DNA of 41,913 nt from Corynebacterium lipophiloflavum DSM 44291 (GTDB lineage: Bacteria > Actinomycetota > Actinomycetes > Mycobacteriales > Mycobacteriaceae). Below the pieces are notes generated by a model. It had not been told where the DNA came from and did not search any database. It saw nothing but the letters and a program-made list of their open reading frames with translations. The translations under genes and the position numbers were made by a program. Within the stretch, counting starts at the first letter, position 1. Every line of letters starts with the position of its first letter. The stretch lies in contig NZ_GG667191.1 in the NCBI RefSeq assembly GCF_000159635.1, positions 162,335 through 204,247 of the forward strand, read 5' to 3'. This document shows positions 7,392 through 16,435 of this stretch, piece by piece.

Positions 7392-10300
7392 CTATTCCTT
7401 CTCCTCCTCGGTATCACGGATCTTCATCTCTCCCGGGCTCCACCAGCCCCACCGCGAGTGCACGCTGTAGTCGATATCGGCTTCTTCCGGCGCCGCACCC
7501 TGCGAATTCGTCCGCAGCTCGTACTTGGCAATGGAACCCCAGTCGCGGGCCCAATCGTTGGCCAGGTAGCCGGGGATCTCGTAGGAGTAGTTCACCGCCT
7601 CCGCGGTGGCCAGGGCACCGCCGCCGAGGAAGTCCATGAACCCGGAGAGCTGCTGCTTGCCCGGCGCGTCCGGCATGACGCGGAACTCGGGGATCTCGGT
7701 CACGCCCGCGTAGTGGTTGAACGTGCGCTGGCAGGGGTACTGCAGGGCCACCGACCAGTCCAACAGGCCCGGGGTATCGGCGTCGAACACGTCACCGAGC
7801 GGAGCGAGAGTCGGCACGCGCAGCGGGGTGACCGCCATCCAGTCGCGCTCGGCCAGCGAGTCGTCCTCGCCGACGAGACGGACCACGTCGGCGTCCTCCG
7901 GCAGATCCTCAATGGGGTAGCGCAGGTTGCGCCACGCGAGCTTCGGGCCCTGGTCGAGCATGACCACATCGCCGAGCTTCTCGACGCCCCCATCAGCGCG
8001 GCTCTTTCCGTACTCGAGAACCAGGTCGGTGCCCTCCTGCTCGACCCCGTTGATGTCCTTGTGCGCGATACGCCCCGCCACCGAGGTGACCAGAAGCGGT
8101 GCGCTATCGGTCGCCTCCGGCAGCTCGAACCAGGCGGATTCGAGATACGCCGAGCCAGTGGCATCTTCGGCGTAGGAACCCATCACGGGAACCTGGTTGT
8201 AGTCCAAGTTGAAGGGCAGGCGCACGGTCGAATCGTTCACCCCGCGCAGCTCGTCCGCGCGGTTGCCCTGCGTGTTTGTTCGGCTGGTTGACTGCTCCCT
8301 GTCCGCCTGGTCGTTTTGCGTGTTCTGGGTTCCGGTCTGCGTGTCGATGGAAGCCGCCGTGGCGTTGTCATTGGCGTCGGTGCGCGCGTCCGTATTCGCC
8401 GCGATCGAGTTCTCGGGCACGATAGATGACGGCACGCCGTCGGGGTAAAAGCCGCGGTTGTCGTCGGAATCGAGCGATTCAGCAAGCGGCACGCCCAGCG
8501 GGGTGAGGAAGGAATCGTTCGTATCGGTCTCCAGCAACACGTCCGCGCCAAGGGCGCAGTGGTTGCCGCCGAACGTGCGCACGTTGCCCATCCCTACCGA
8601 GTACGCGGGGGCCTGGTCCACGAAGGCCTTGATAAAGGTCAGGCATGAAAACGCCACCATCAGCACCGCGAAAATAGCGATCGGTGCGGACATCACCCCG
8701 GCGAAGCGTCCGCCGTCGACACGCTGCTGGTTGCGGGAGAAGGACTGGAAAATGCCGATCACGAACAGCGCCAGGGTGATCAACAGCATGATCGTGTTCG
8801 CCTCGATGCCCTTGAGCTGCACCGTCTTGTCCCACCACGGCACGCCGAAGGAGGACACGTACCACCAGGCGTTCCAGCCGGCGAGCGTGAGCGACATGAG
8901 GAACGCGACCGCGGCGAGCGCCAGAGTGCGGTTGCGTGCCGAGTGCAGCGCAATCTGCGACAGCACGACCGCCCCGAGCGCGGCGGCGGCGGCGCCGAGC
9001 CCCGCGTAGATTCCGAAGTGGTGGGTCCACTTCGTCGGGGTAAACATGAGGAAGAACGTCGACAAGCCGGTGATGAGCAGAAGCCGCTGGGTCGGGCCGG
9101 GTGCCGCGCCGGGGATCTTGTTGAAGCGGAACAGCGCCCACAGGATCAGCCCGATGCTGAACAGGAAGATAAAGGTGGGGAAGCGGCGCGTCATGGAGCC
9201 GTCGACAGTCTGCTCGAACAAAGTGGCGTAGCGCACCCACTCCGAGTACCACTCCAGCGCCGGACCCACGGCCGAGCGCACCGAAGTAGCCTCGAGCACC
9301 GTGGCCAGGGTCTGGTCGTGAAACACCGGCACCATCACGGCGAAGCCCGCGCCCAGGAACGGGGCAATGTACGCCAGGCGCGGAGCGGCTGCGAGGCGGC
9401 TGTGCATGATGCGCAGCATCGACGGCAGCGAGACCAGGAACACGCCCACCGCCGAGAGGCCCGTCGGGCCGCAGGCCAGCGTAAACGCGGCGAAAATCGT
9501 GCCGATCGCCGCGGGGAACAGGCGATTCGTGGCAATCGCGCGCTCGAACGATGCCCACGTGGCGATCAGTCCAAGGGCGATGATCGGCTCGGGGCGGGTG
9601 CCGTTGTTGTAGGGCAGCCAGAACGCGAGGAAGACAAACGCCGCTGTCCAGAAGCTCACGCGCCGGGACTGGCCCAGGCGAGGCAGGATCTCGCGCGAGA
9701 GGATCCACCACGTCAGCACTCCGGCGATCAGCGTCGGCAGGCGCATCCACATCGACGCGGTCGAGACCAGGGAAAGCCACGACAAGATGTCGTAGAAAGG
9801 CGAGCCGAACGGTGATTCCGGCACGCCGTACCAGCGGTAGTAGTTGGCCATGTAGTCCGACTCGTTGGCCACCCGCGCCATCGTGAGCAGGTAACCGTCG
9901 TCGGAGGTGTTCGCGCCGAAGACGTGCCAGAAACCAAGGATGGCCAGCACCAAGGCGTCGAGCGGCTTGAACGTGCGCCACTCGCGGCTAAAGAAGGGGA
10001 AGCGCTTGCCGTCGAGGCCGTCGAGGCGCCACAGCGCCCACAGCGCGACCGCGGTCGAGGCCAGGCCGATCAGCATCGCCGCGAGCTTTGCTACCGACGG
10101 CGTGGAGGTGAAGCGCGAGTTGATGTCTACCTGGGCGCCCAGGCCGGCGTCGACAAGCGCTTGCGTATCGCCCTCGAGCTCGGTGTAGAGCCCGGTGACC
10201 TGGGGGCGCAGGTCGTCCTCGGTGTCTTCCGCGAACTTTGTGCCGGGGATCTCCGCGGCCGTGCCGTCGGGTGTTGCGCGCACCACGAGTTGCGCGCCCG

Positions 10301-10709
10301 CCGGCAGGTCTGCGACCTGCTCCGGCGTGAGCTCTAAGATCACCTCGTTGACCGAGGTGACCACAATCCCGCCCTCCGGCGAGGTGACAAACAGGCCCCT
10401 GTCCGTCGCCTTCGTCGAGGAGGTCGGCAGCGTGCCCACGATCAGTGACTCGCCCTCGCGCAGGGCATCGATGGACTCGGCGACCGGGACGGTCACCTCT
10501 AGCTGATCCGGCGCCAGCGAAATCAGCGGGGCGTTGACCGAGGACAACGAGGCGTTCTGCGGCCAGTTCAACTGCGACTGCACCTGGTTGACCGGCAGGA
10601 ACGGCGTGAGCAGGAAGCTCACGAACGCGAGCAGGCCGGACACGATGGCAATGCGGGAGTAAACGGGGGCAGAGGTTTTCACGTCGTTGGACCTTACTGT
10701 GCTAGTCAT
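7392..10709 (-). CDS. Arabinosyltransferase Emb (GT53 family)
   Basis: Polytopic membrane glycosyltransferase that adds arabinofuranose from decaprenyl-phosphoryl-arabinose to the growing arabinan; the family is the ethambutol target. The 1105-aa product has an N-terminal helix, a periplasmic beta-rich domain, a block of about a dozen membrane helices, the catalytic acidic loop (NTSDDGYLL, about residue 270) and a large C-terminal carbohydrate-binding part. Start is the ATG overlapping the aftA stop (ATGA). Only one emb is seen, as is usual in corynebacteria. Residues about 757-830 form a N/T/Q/D-rich low-complexity insert within the extracytoplasmic part. Confidence 0.95.
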   Translation of the reverse strand: MTSTVRSNDVKTSAPVYSRIAIVSGLLAFVSFLLTPFLPVNQVQSQLNWPQNASLSSVNAPLISLAPDQLEVTVPVAESIDALREGESLIVGTLPTSSTKATDRGLFVTSPEGGIVVTSVNEVILELTPEQVADLPAGAQLVVRATPDGTAAEIPGTKFAEDTEDDLRPQVTGLYTELEGDTQALVDAGLGAQVDINSRFTSTPSVAKLAAMLIGLASTAVALWALWRLDGLDGKRFPFFSREWRTFKPLDALVLAILGFWHVFGANTSDDGYLLTMARVANESDYMANYYRWYGVPESPFGSPFYDILSWLSLVSTASMWMRLPTLIAGVLTWWILSREILPRLGQSRRVSFWTAAFVFLAFWLPYNNGTRPEPIIALGLIATWASFERAIATNRLFPAAIGTIFAAFTLACGPTGLSAVGVFLVSLPSMLRIMHSRLAAAPRLAYIAPFLGAGFAVMVPVFHDQTLATVLEATSVRSAVGPALEWYSEWVRYATLFEQTVDGSMTRRFPTFIFLFSIGLILWALFRFNKIPGAAPGPTQRLLLITGLSTFFLMFTPTKWTHHFGIYAGLGAAAAALGAVVLSQIALHSARNRTLALAAVAFLMSLTLAGWNAWWYVSSFGVPWWDKTVQLKGIEANTIMLLITLALFVIGIFQSFSRNQQRVDGGRFAGVMSAPIAIFAVLMVAFSCLTFIKAFVDQAPAYSVGMGNVRTFGGNHCALGADVLLETDTNDSFLTPLGVPLAESLDSDDNRGFYPDGVPSSIVPENSIAANTDARTDANDNATAASIDTQTGTQNTQNDQADREQSTSRTNTQGNRADELRGVNDSTVRLPFNLDYNQVPVMGSYAEDATGSAYLESAWFELPEATDSAPLLVTSVAGRIAHKDINGVEQEGTDLVLEYGKSRADGGVEKLGDVVMLDQGPKLAWRNLRYPIEDLPEDADVVRLVGEDDSLAERDWMAVTPLRVPTLAPLGDVFDADTPGLLDWSVALQYPCQRTFNHYAGVTEIPEFRVMPDAPGKQQLSGFMDFLGGGALATAEAVNYSYEIPGYLANDWARDWGSIAKYELRTNSQGAAPEEADIDYSVHSRWGWWSPGEMKIRDTEEEKE

Positions 10710-12529
10710 CGGTTGCGGACCACCACCACAAAGGGGCCGATCTGTTCCGAGTCCCACGCGGGGGAATCAAATGACGCCGGGTTGAAGTACAGTCGCTCGT
10801 AAACCATGTTCGGTTCGTTGGGGAAAATGTCGTGCCCGACGTGGGTCTTGAGTGGTTCTTCCGGGTCGTCGAGGTTGCCGCGGAAGACGAACACGTCGGG
10901 GGCGCGCCACCGGGCGGAATCGAGGGCCTCGAGCATGGCGTCCGGGTCTTCGAGGTCGTCGTAGGAGCCCTCCGCCCAGCGTGTCAGTTCGTCGACGCGC
11001 AGGTCGTACTCGCCGAGTGGGTTGGCGTAGTGGCTGGTGAAAGCGTTGAACCCGTAGTAGGGGTTCATGGCCATGAAGTTAATCTCGTCGGTTTGCACCA
11101 CCGCGTCTTCCGGCTCGTAGCCGTGCTCGGAAATATACGCCCTGACGTCGGCGTAGTAGCGGCCCGCATCCGGCGGGAAGCGGTCGGCGCGCTCGCCGTT
11201 GCCGTCGGTGTCGGCGTACGCTTGGTCGATGTGGGCCTGGTTCTGCTCCGGGATCTGTTGGACGTAGACCAGCCCCGCCGCTGCGGCCAGGATGGTCGCG
11301 GCTGCTGCCGCGCCCGGCGACGGCATCTCAAGCAAGTGCAACGCGAGAATGCCGGCGGTAGCGAACAACAGCACAATAAGCACCTCGAGGCGGAACCCCA
11401 GCAGCGTCGTTCCCACCAGGGGCGTCACCATCGAGGCCAGCGCCCACGCGTAGCACACGGCGATGGTCACTGTGAGGCCGGTGGCGAAGAAGGTGCGGAT
11501 CTTGATGCACAGGTAGAAAAGGCCCAGCAGGCTGAGCAGCCCGATGAGGGAGAAAGTGAAAAACGGCAGTGGGAACGCAGTGCCCCAGACGGGCAAAAAG
11601 TGGTTCGCCGTGGAACGGGCCTGGTAGTCGCCGAAAACGAGGGCGTACAAGTACGGGCCCCACGCGATCAGCGCGATGAGGATCGAGCCAACGCCCATCA
11701 CCACCAGGTGCTTGATCGGCTCCCACGAGCGCTTGTTTACCACGAAGTACACCACCGCCAGCACCACGACGGACAACGCGGTAATCGCGGTGAACAGCGT
11801 GTAAAAGGTCGCCGAGACACCCAGGTACACCGCGAGTACCGCGGTGGTCTTCCACGAACCGTTGAGCGCTTTGCCCGCGGCCACCGCGGCGGCCGGCACA
11901 AACATGGCGACGATCGCCGCGTAGGGCTCATCCGCTGTTTCCGTCAGCACGATCGCCGTAGTGGCGAGCGCTATAGCGGTGGCGACGGGAAGCGAACCGG
12001 TGAGCGCGCGCCACACAGGGGTCAGCGCTGCCGCGGCCGCGGCGAGCGATACCAGCGCCCACGGCTGGTATACCGCCCAGCCATCCATGCCCAGTATGTT
12101 CGCCATTCGTCCACCCAGCCAAAACCACCCGATGGGGTAGAAGGTGGGCAGCCCGAAGTAGTTCATGTCCTGGTTGGACATGGTCTCGGTCATCCGCGAC
12201 AAGAACTGTGTGCGAAATCCCTGGTCAACCTGGACGCCGTCGAGGTAGAGCTTGGTCGCGCTGAGCGGAATGCCCAACGTCGCCACCACAATGCCCACCG
12301 GGGCCAGCGGGGCGGCAATCTCCGCGAGCACCGTGAGCCGGCCACGGCTGTGCAGCCATAGCAACGCCACCGTGACGGCGATGACGATCATGGAAAAGGC
12401 GGTCGCTAGCGCGCGGGTCACCATGGAGGTGTTAAACGCCGGCAGCGACGATGTCTGCAGCACGAACCAGGAGATAAAAGCGAGTACCGCCCCGCCGACC
12501 GAAGCAGCGGCGACTCGAGTTACTGTCAT
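10706..12529 (-). CDS. Galactan arabinofuranosyltransferase AftA (GT85 family)
   Basis: Membrane enzyme that attaches the first arabinofuranose units to the galactan chain, priming arabinan synthesis before Emb acts. The 607-aa protein starts with a membrane helix, has around a dozen hydrophobic segments, and ends in a soluble periplasmic domain (about residues 440-607) with NPYYGFNAF and the VYERLYFNP stretch typical of this family. It sits between dprE2 (23 nt upstream) and emb (4-bp overlap), the conserved mycolata order. Only one clear ATG fits the N-terminal helix. Confidence 0.93.
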   Translation of the reverse strand: MTVTRVAAASVGGAVLAFISWFVLQTSSLPAFNTSMVTRALATAFSMIVIAVTVALLWLHSRGRLTVLAEIAAPLAPVGIVVATLGIPLSATKLYLDGVQVDQGFRTQFLSRMTETMSNQDMNYFGLPTFYPIGWFWLGGRMANILGMDGWAVYQPWALVSLAAAAAALTPVWRALTGSLPVATAIALATTAIVLTETADEPYAAIVAMFVPAAAVAAGKALNGSWKTTAVLAVYLGVSATFYTLFTAITALSVVVLAVVYFVVNKRSWEPIKHLVVMGVGSILIALIAWGPYLYALVFGDYQARSTANHFLPVWGTAFPLPFFTFSLIGLLSLLGLFYLCIKIRTFFATGLTVTIAVCYAWALASMVTPLVGTTLLGFRLEVLIVLLFATAGILALHLLEMPSPGAAAAATILAAAAGLVYVQQIPEQNQAHIDQAYADTDGNGERADRFPPDAGRYYADVRAYISEHGYEPEDAVVQTDEINFMAMNPYYGFNAFTSHYANPLGEYDLRVDELTRWAEGSYDDLEDPDAMLEALDSARWRAPDVFVFRGNLDDPEEPLKTHVGHDIFPNEPNMVYERLYFNPASFDSPAWDSEQIGPFVVVVRNR

Positions 12530-12552
12530 GCGTAACAGTGTCTCATAGGGGT

Positions 12553-13317
12553 CTAGAAGTTCAACCGGCGCATGATCGGCGCGGGGATGTGCTGCAGCAC
12601 GAACGAGATCGGACCGAAGGCCTTGTGCACGAAGACGCTACGCTGCCCGTTGAGCGCGGCGGACACCGCCGCTTGGGCGACGTCCTCCTTGTTCACGGTT
12701 AGCGGGGCCTCGCCTAAGCCCTCGGTCATCTTGGTGCGCACTTGGCCCGGGCGCACGACAGTGACGCGCACTCCGGAGTCGCGTAGTGCCTCGCCGAGCT
12801 GGAGGTAGAAGTTGTCCATTCCGGCTTTGGAGGCGCCGTAGACGAAGTTCGAGCGGCGCACCTTCTGTCCCGCCACCGAGCTCAGCGCGATGATCGTGCC
12901 ATGGCCCTGAGCCTTGAGGTGCTGGCCGAGCAGCACGCCGACGGACAGGGCCGCGGTGTAATTGATCCGGGCGGACTCCACGGCTGCGGCGTGGTCCTGC
13001 CACAGCTGCTCCTGGTCGCCGAGGGTGCCGAAGGCGACGACGGCCACATCCACGTCTCCGTCCTGGAAGGCCGCGTCGATGACGTCCGGGTGCGAGGAGA
13101 CATCAAGCGCGTCGAAGTCGACCAGGCGCACTTGGCCGGCGCCGGCGGCGGTGACCTCGGCCACGGCGGCGTCGATACGCGGCGAATCCTGGCGCGCGGC
13201 GAGAGTGACGGTGGGGCTGCCGCCGCGGGAGGCGAGCTCGCCCACGATCGCTAGCCCGATCTCCGAGGTGCCGCCGAGAAGAAGAATGTGCTGTGCTTGT
13301 CCTACTGCGTTGAGCAT
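12553..13317 (-). CDS. Decaprenylphosphoryl-2-keto-ribose reductase DprE2
   Basis: NAD(P)H-dependent SDR enzyme that reduces the DprE1 product to decaprenyl-phosphoryl-arabinose, the sole arabinose donor of the cell wall. The 254-aa length matches the tuberculosis enzyme. Visible motifs are the nucleotide-binding LLLGGTSEIGLA at the N-terminus and the catalytic SSVAG...Y-G-A-S-K set. The start is the ATG at 13317, preceded by AAAGGAG at good spacing and 13 nt from the dprE1 stop. Confidence 0.95.
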   Translation of the reverse strand: MLNAVGQAQHILLLGGTSEIGLAIVGELASRGGSPTVTLAARQDSPRIDAAVAEVTAAGAGQVRLVDFDALDVSSHPDVIDAAFQDGDVDVAVVAFGTLGDQEQLWQDHAAAVESARINYTAALSVGVLLGQHLKAQGHGTIIALSSVAGQKVRRSNFVYGASKAGMDNFYLQLGEALRDSGVRVTVVRPGQVRTKMTEGLGEAPLTVNKEDVAQAAVSAALNGQRSVFVHKAFGPISFVLQHIPAPIMRRLNF

Positions 13318-13330
13318 GAAAGTGACTCCT

Positions 13331-14734
13331 TTAGTTGAGCTCGAGGCGGCGCGACATGTCGGACGCGAAGACGCCGTTCGGGTCGATGTTGCGGCGGGTC
13401 TCAAGCCAGCCGGCCATGCCCGGGTACATCGCGTGGAACTTCTCGGCCGAAGTGCGCGACTCCTTGGCCAGGTACAGGCGGCCGCCGAACTCCATGACCT
13501 GCTCATCCAGGCGGTCGAGGAACTCGCCCAAGCCGGAACGGATGGGGAAGTCGACGCACACGTTCCAACCCTTCATCGGGTAGGACAGCGGGGCGCGGTT
13601 GCCCTCTCCGAACAGCTTGAACACGTTGAGCGCGGTGTAGTGGCCGGAGGACTGGATCTGGTAGATGATGTCCTTGAACGGCTCGACGGCGTCGGTGGGC
13701 ACCACGAACTGGTACTGCAGGAAGCCCTTCGAGCCGTAGCCGCGGTTCCACTCGCCGATGAGATCGAGCGGCTGGTAGAACTGTGTCAGGTTCTTCACCT
13801 GGTTCTTCGCCGGCGCGCCCATCCGGTAGTATGCCTCGCCAATCGCCATCAGGGACAGCTTGTTCATCGTCCACGAGGGGAAGATGTCAGGCACCGTCAT
13901 CAGCTGCGGGGCGTTGAACTTCAGCGGGTCCTTCGCCAGCTTCGGGGCGTACTCCTCGAGCTGCGCCAGTGTGGCCAACGAACCGCGGGAAATGGTGGAG
14001 CGGCCCGTCTTCGGCGGCGCGGAGATCGCGTCGAACCAGGCGGAAGAATAGGTGTAGTTGACCTCGGAGCCATCGGAGTGCGCCGCGATCGTTTCGTCGA
14101 GGGTGTCGGTGCGGTCGGTGTCGGCGATGAAGTAGGCCGTCTCCGTACGCGTCATCAGGATCCGGGCGCGCAGGATGATGCCGGTCAGGCCCATGCCGCC
14201 GACGGTGGCCCAGAACAGGGTGCCGTCCGGGTCGTCGGTGCTGCCGTGCGGCTCAAGGTGCAGCACGCGCCCGTCGGCGACGAGCAGCTCCATGGAGACC
14301 ACGTGGTTGCCGAAGGAACCCGCGGAGTGGTGGTTCTTGCCGTGGATGTCCGGCCCGATAGCGCCACCGATGGTGACCTGGCGGGTGCCGGGCAGCACCG
14401 GGACCCAGAGGCCGTAGGGCAGGGCGGCCTTCATGAGCTGGTCGAGGGTCACCCCCGCGTCGACGTCGACGATTGCGGTCGACGGGTCGATCGAGTGGAT
14501 GCGGTTGAGCGGCTGCATGTCAATCACGAGGCCGCCGCCGTTTTGGGCGGGGTCGCCGTAGGAGCGGCCCATGCCGCGTGCGATGATGCCGCGGCTCGCA
14601 GCGGCCTTGTCGTCGGCGACCTGCGCGACAGCGCGCTTGATCACCTCGACGTCCGGGGTGGACAGCACATGGGCGGTCGACGGTGCGGTGCGCCCCCACC
14701 CGTAGAGCGATTCAACGTCTGTGTGTAGTTGCAT
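13331..14734 (-). CDS. Decaprenylphosphoryl-ribose 2'-oxidase DprE1
   Basis: FAD flavoenzyme that oxidises the 2' hydroxyl of decaprenyl-phosphoryl-ribose, the first step of epimerisation to arabinose. The 467-aa protein shows the FAD-binding loops [10 protein letters not shown] and [14 protein letters not shown], plus the C-terminal substrate cap. The cysteine that benzothiazinones attack in M. tuberculosis (C387) is present as C393 in GWNVCVDFP, and K424 corresponds to tuberculosis K418; both lie exactly the same distance from the C-terminus. The ATG follows TAGGCT by 7 nt, so it is likely the leaderless first gene of the dprE1-dprE2-aftA-emb transcript. Confidence 0.96.
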   Translation of the reverse strand: MQLHTDVESLYGWGRTAPSTAHVLSTPDVEVIKRAVAQVADDKAAASRGIIARGMGRSYGDPAQNGGGLVIDMQPLNRIHSIDPSTAIVDVDAGVTLDQLMKAALPYGLWVPVLPGTRQVTIGGAIGPDIHGKNHHSAGSFGNHVVSMELLVADGRVLHLEPHGSTDDPDGTLFWATVGGMGLTGIILRARILMTRTETAYFIADTDRTDTLDETIAAHSDGSEVNYTYSSAWFDAISAPPKTGRSTISRGSLATLAQLEEYAPKLAKDPLKFNAPQLMTVPDIFPSWTMNKLSLMAIGEAYYRMGAPAKNQVKNLTQFYQPLDLIGEWNRGYGSKGFLQYQFVVPTDAVEPFKDIIYQIQSSGHYTALNVFKLFGEGNRAPLSYPMKGWNVCVDFPIRSGLGEFLDRLDEQVMEFGGRLYLAKESRTSAEKFHAMYPGMAGWLETRRNIDPNGVFASDMSRRLELN

Positions 14735-14741
14735 GCGCTCC

Positions 14742-14747
14742 AGCCTA
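14742..14747 (-). promoter_or_regulatory. Leaderless -10 box for dprE1
   Basis: TAGGCT on the minus strand with 7 nt to the dprE1 ATG and no ribosome site. It probably drives the whole arabinan operon. Confidence 0.5.
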
Positions 14748-14755
14748 GTCGCCCG

Positions 14756-14992
14756 CTAGAGGTCCATGAGTTCACGAATCTCTGCGGGAAGCTCCTCCTG
14801 GGATGAGATCACACCGCGGCCTGCCGCCTTGTGCTCGCGCAGGATGTCGTAGACGCGGGTGCGCGAGGCGCTGTCCAAAAAGGGCAACTCTTCGGCGAAG
14901 AGGCGGACCATGAAGTCGGACAGGGGCACCTCGACCCGCTGCGCGGCCTCGTGGATTGCGTGCGGATCATCGCCCTTGTAGTGCTTCCTCAT
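14756..14992 (-). CDS. Small 78-aa protein of unknown function
   Basis: A soluble, helical, charged protein (starts MRKHYKGDDPHAIHEAAQ, ends EIRELMDL) with no domain I recognise. The ATG at 14992 is 8 nt after TAGACT and shares the intergenic space with the divergent pRiA4b-like gene. The longer upstream frame reaching 15118 would run through that promoter and into the other gene. It lies 21 nt upstream of dprE1, so it may add read-through transcription to it. Confidence 0.68.
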   Translation of the reverse strand: MRKHYKGDDPHAIHEAAQRVEVPLSDFMVRLFAEELPFLDSASRTRVYDILREHKAAGRGVISSQEELPAEIRELMDL

Positions 14993-15000
14993 GGTGGCCA

Positions 15001-15021
15001 AGTCTACGCCAGCGCTAAGCT
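15001..15021. promoter_or_regulatory. Divergent leaderless promoter pair
   Basis: Minus-strand TAGACT (15006-15001) is 8 nt from the ATG at 14992, and plus-strand TAAGCT (15016-15021) is 8 nt from the ATG at 15030. Both genes lack a ribosome site. Confidence 0.5.
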
Positions 15022-15029
15022 GGGGCGAC

Positions 15030-15914
15030 ATGAGAGGCAGCGAGCACAGCGAGTACAGAGCGCCCGTGTTCGACCTCACTCTGCTGCGTCCGCGCTCGGG
15101 CAGCCGCTCGACGTTCATGCTGCGCGTCTCCGTGAACGTCGGCGACGAGGAGGCATACCGCTACCTCGGCATCGACGAGGCGAGCCCGCTTCACGACGTC
15201 TCCCGCGCCGTCTGCACCGCCTTCGGCCTCGGCGCGCAACCCGCGGGTTTTACCACCGAGCCAGCCGAGCCGCGGCCGGATACAGTCCTCGACCCCGCCA
15301 CCACGCTTATCGACGCCTTCACCGGCGCCCGCACCACCATCTACTACCACTGGGGGCTGTGGCGCTTCGACCTCGAGCTCGTCGAGGCCTACCCGCGCGA
15401 CGACGCCACCCCGCCTGCCGTGTGCATCGCCGGCTCCGGTGCCTTCGGGGCCGCCGAGCTGAGCATCACCGAGATCAACCGCGACCTCATCGGTGAGGAC
15501 ATCGCCGCCGACGTGCTCAAGCTCACCCGCGCCGAGGTGAGCGATGTCGTCGCCCGGACCTCGATGTACGACTTCGTGCTCCTGCTCAAAGCTCTTGACT
15601 TGGGGCGCGAGACGGACCTGCCGGCGTCGGTGAGGGCGTCGATAAGCGAGCTGCCGCGCGAGCGAACCGCGGCGGGGCGCGACGCGTTTTGGTCCGTGAT
15701 CCTGGCGCTGGCCTGCTTCGCCGACGCCGAGACGACCGATAGCATCATCACCAGCACATATGCCTCGCTCGGCCACCCCAAGCTGCCCGCGCGGAAGGTG
15801 CGCCACAAATGCGCCGGATCGCTCGTGCGTCTCGCCGCGATCGGGGCCTATGGGGCGTCCGAAGTGGCGCCGGTGGAACGGCTGGATACCTTCCGCGCGC
15901 TGCTTCGTGGGTAG
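15030..15914 (+). CDS. pRiA4b ORF-3-like domain protein
   Basis: Soluble 294-aa protein. Residues about 28-135 resemble the plasmid pRiA4b ORF-3 / IS1096 TnpR-associated fold: a beta strand LRVSVNVGD, a helix HDVSRAVCTAFG, then a TTIYYHWGLWRFDLELVE strand pair followed by a C/G-containing loop. The rest is helical and unassigned. The family's function is unknown; members occur beside transposons and as stand-alone genes. No transposase is adjacent here. The first ATG after a TAAGCT box was chosen. Confidence 0.65.
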   Translation: MRGSEHSEYRAPVFDLTLLRPRSGSRSTFMLRVSVNVGDEEAYRYLGIDEASPLHDVSRAVCTAFGLGAQPAGFTTEPAEPRPDTVLDPATTLIDAFTGARTTIYYHWGLWRFDLELVEAYPRDDATPPAVCIAGSGAFGAAELSITEINRDLIGEDIAADVLKLTRAEVSDVVARTSMYDFVLLLKALDLGRETDLPASVRASISELPRERTAAGRDAFWSVILALACFADAETTDSIITSTYASLGHPKLPARKVRHKCAGSLVRLAAIGAYGASEVAPVERLDTFRALLRG

Positions 15915-15917
15915 GAT
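15912..15917 (+). promoter_or_regulatory. Leaderless -10 box for the GtrA-type gene
   Basis: TAGGAT overlaps the stop of the upstream gene and is followed by 8 nt and a GTG at 15926, which supports the GTG over the ATG two codons later. Confidence 0.45.
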
Positions 15918-15925
15918 TGTTGCCC

Positions 15926-16435
15926 GTGTCTATGGAAGAAGCCCCGGCCAGTTACCTGACTTCAGTGAGAAGGCAGCTCGTGCCGTTTCTCATCATTGGC
16001 GTCGGTTGCGCCGTGATCGACTTCGGCATTACCTACGGGCTGACCGAGCTCTCGCCGCTGTCGCGCGACTTGTCCAAGGTGGTGGGCTGGTGTTTTGGCA
16101 CGCTGATCGCGTACGTGCTCAACTCGCGCTTCGCCTTCCAGGCCGCGGTGACGGTGAAGAAGGCGGGGGCTGTTCTGCTTCTCTACGCCTCCACGTTCGC
16201 GGTGCAGGTGCTGCTCTACAACATCACTGAGCGCCCGCTGATCGCGCTCGGTTTTGTCAACCCGTGGAAGGACGCGACCTCGTTTGTCATTGCCCAGGGC
16301 GTAGCGACGGTGACCAACTTCGTGCTCCAGCGCCGGGTGATTTTCAAGGAGGAAACCAAGATCATCTCCTCCGCCGAGCCGCGCCGGTTTACGGACGACG
16401 GAAATCCTCCCGTGCCCCCATCCGCAGTAGCCTAA
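15926..16435 (+). CDS. GtrA-family membrane protein (Rv3789-like)
   Basis: A 169-aa protein with four hydrophobic segments (starting PFLIIGVGCAVIDFG) and the GtrA signature LNSRFAF between helices two and three, ending in a charged cytosolic tail. GtrA proteins move or position polyprenyl-linked sugars at the membrane. In mycobacteria the copy beside dprE1 (Rv3789) is linked to arabinogalactan synthesis, either as a flippase for decaprenyl-phosphoryl-arabinose or as a recruiter of AftA. The position here supports the same job. Its 3' end overlaps the convergent glfT1 gene by 47 bp. Confidence 0.88.
   Translation: MSMEEAPASYLTSVRRQLVPFLIIGVGCAVIDFGITYGLTELSPLSRDLSKVVGWCFGTLIAYVLNSRFAFQAAVTVKKAGAVLLLYASTFAVQVLLYNITERPLIALGFVNPWKDATSFVIAQGVATVTNFVLQRRVIFKEETKIISSAEPRRFTDDGNPPVPPSAVA

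Noticed and set aside
8479-9981. 500-codon minus-strand frame inside emb
   Set aside because: Out of frame with Emb, which has full-length family features over the same bases.
10832-14728. Two long plus-strand frames (509 and 588 codons)
   Set aside because: Both are antisense to aftA and to dprE2/dprE1, have no domain and are rich in R, H, G and V as expected of shadows.
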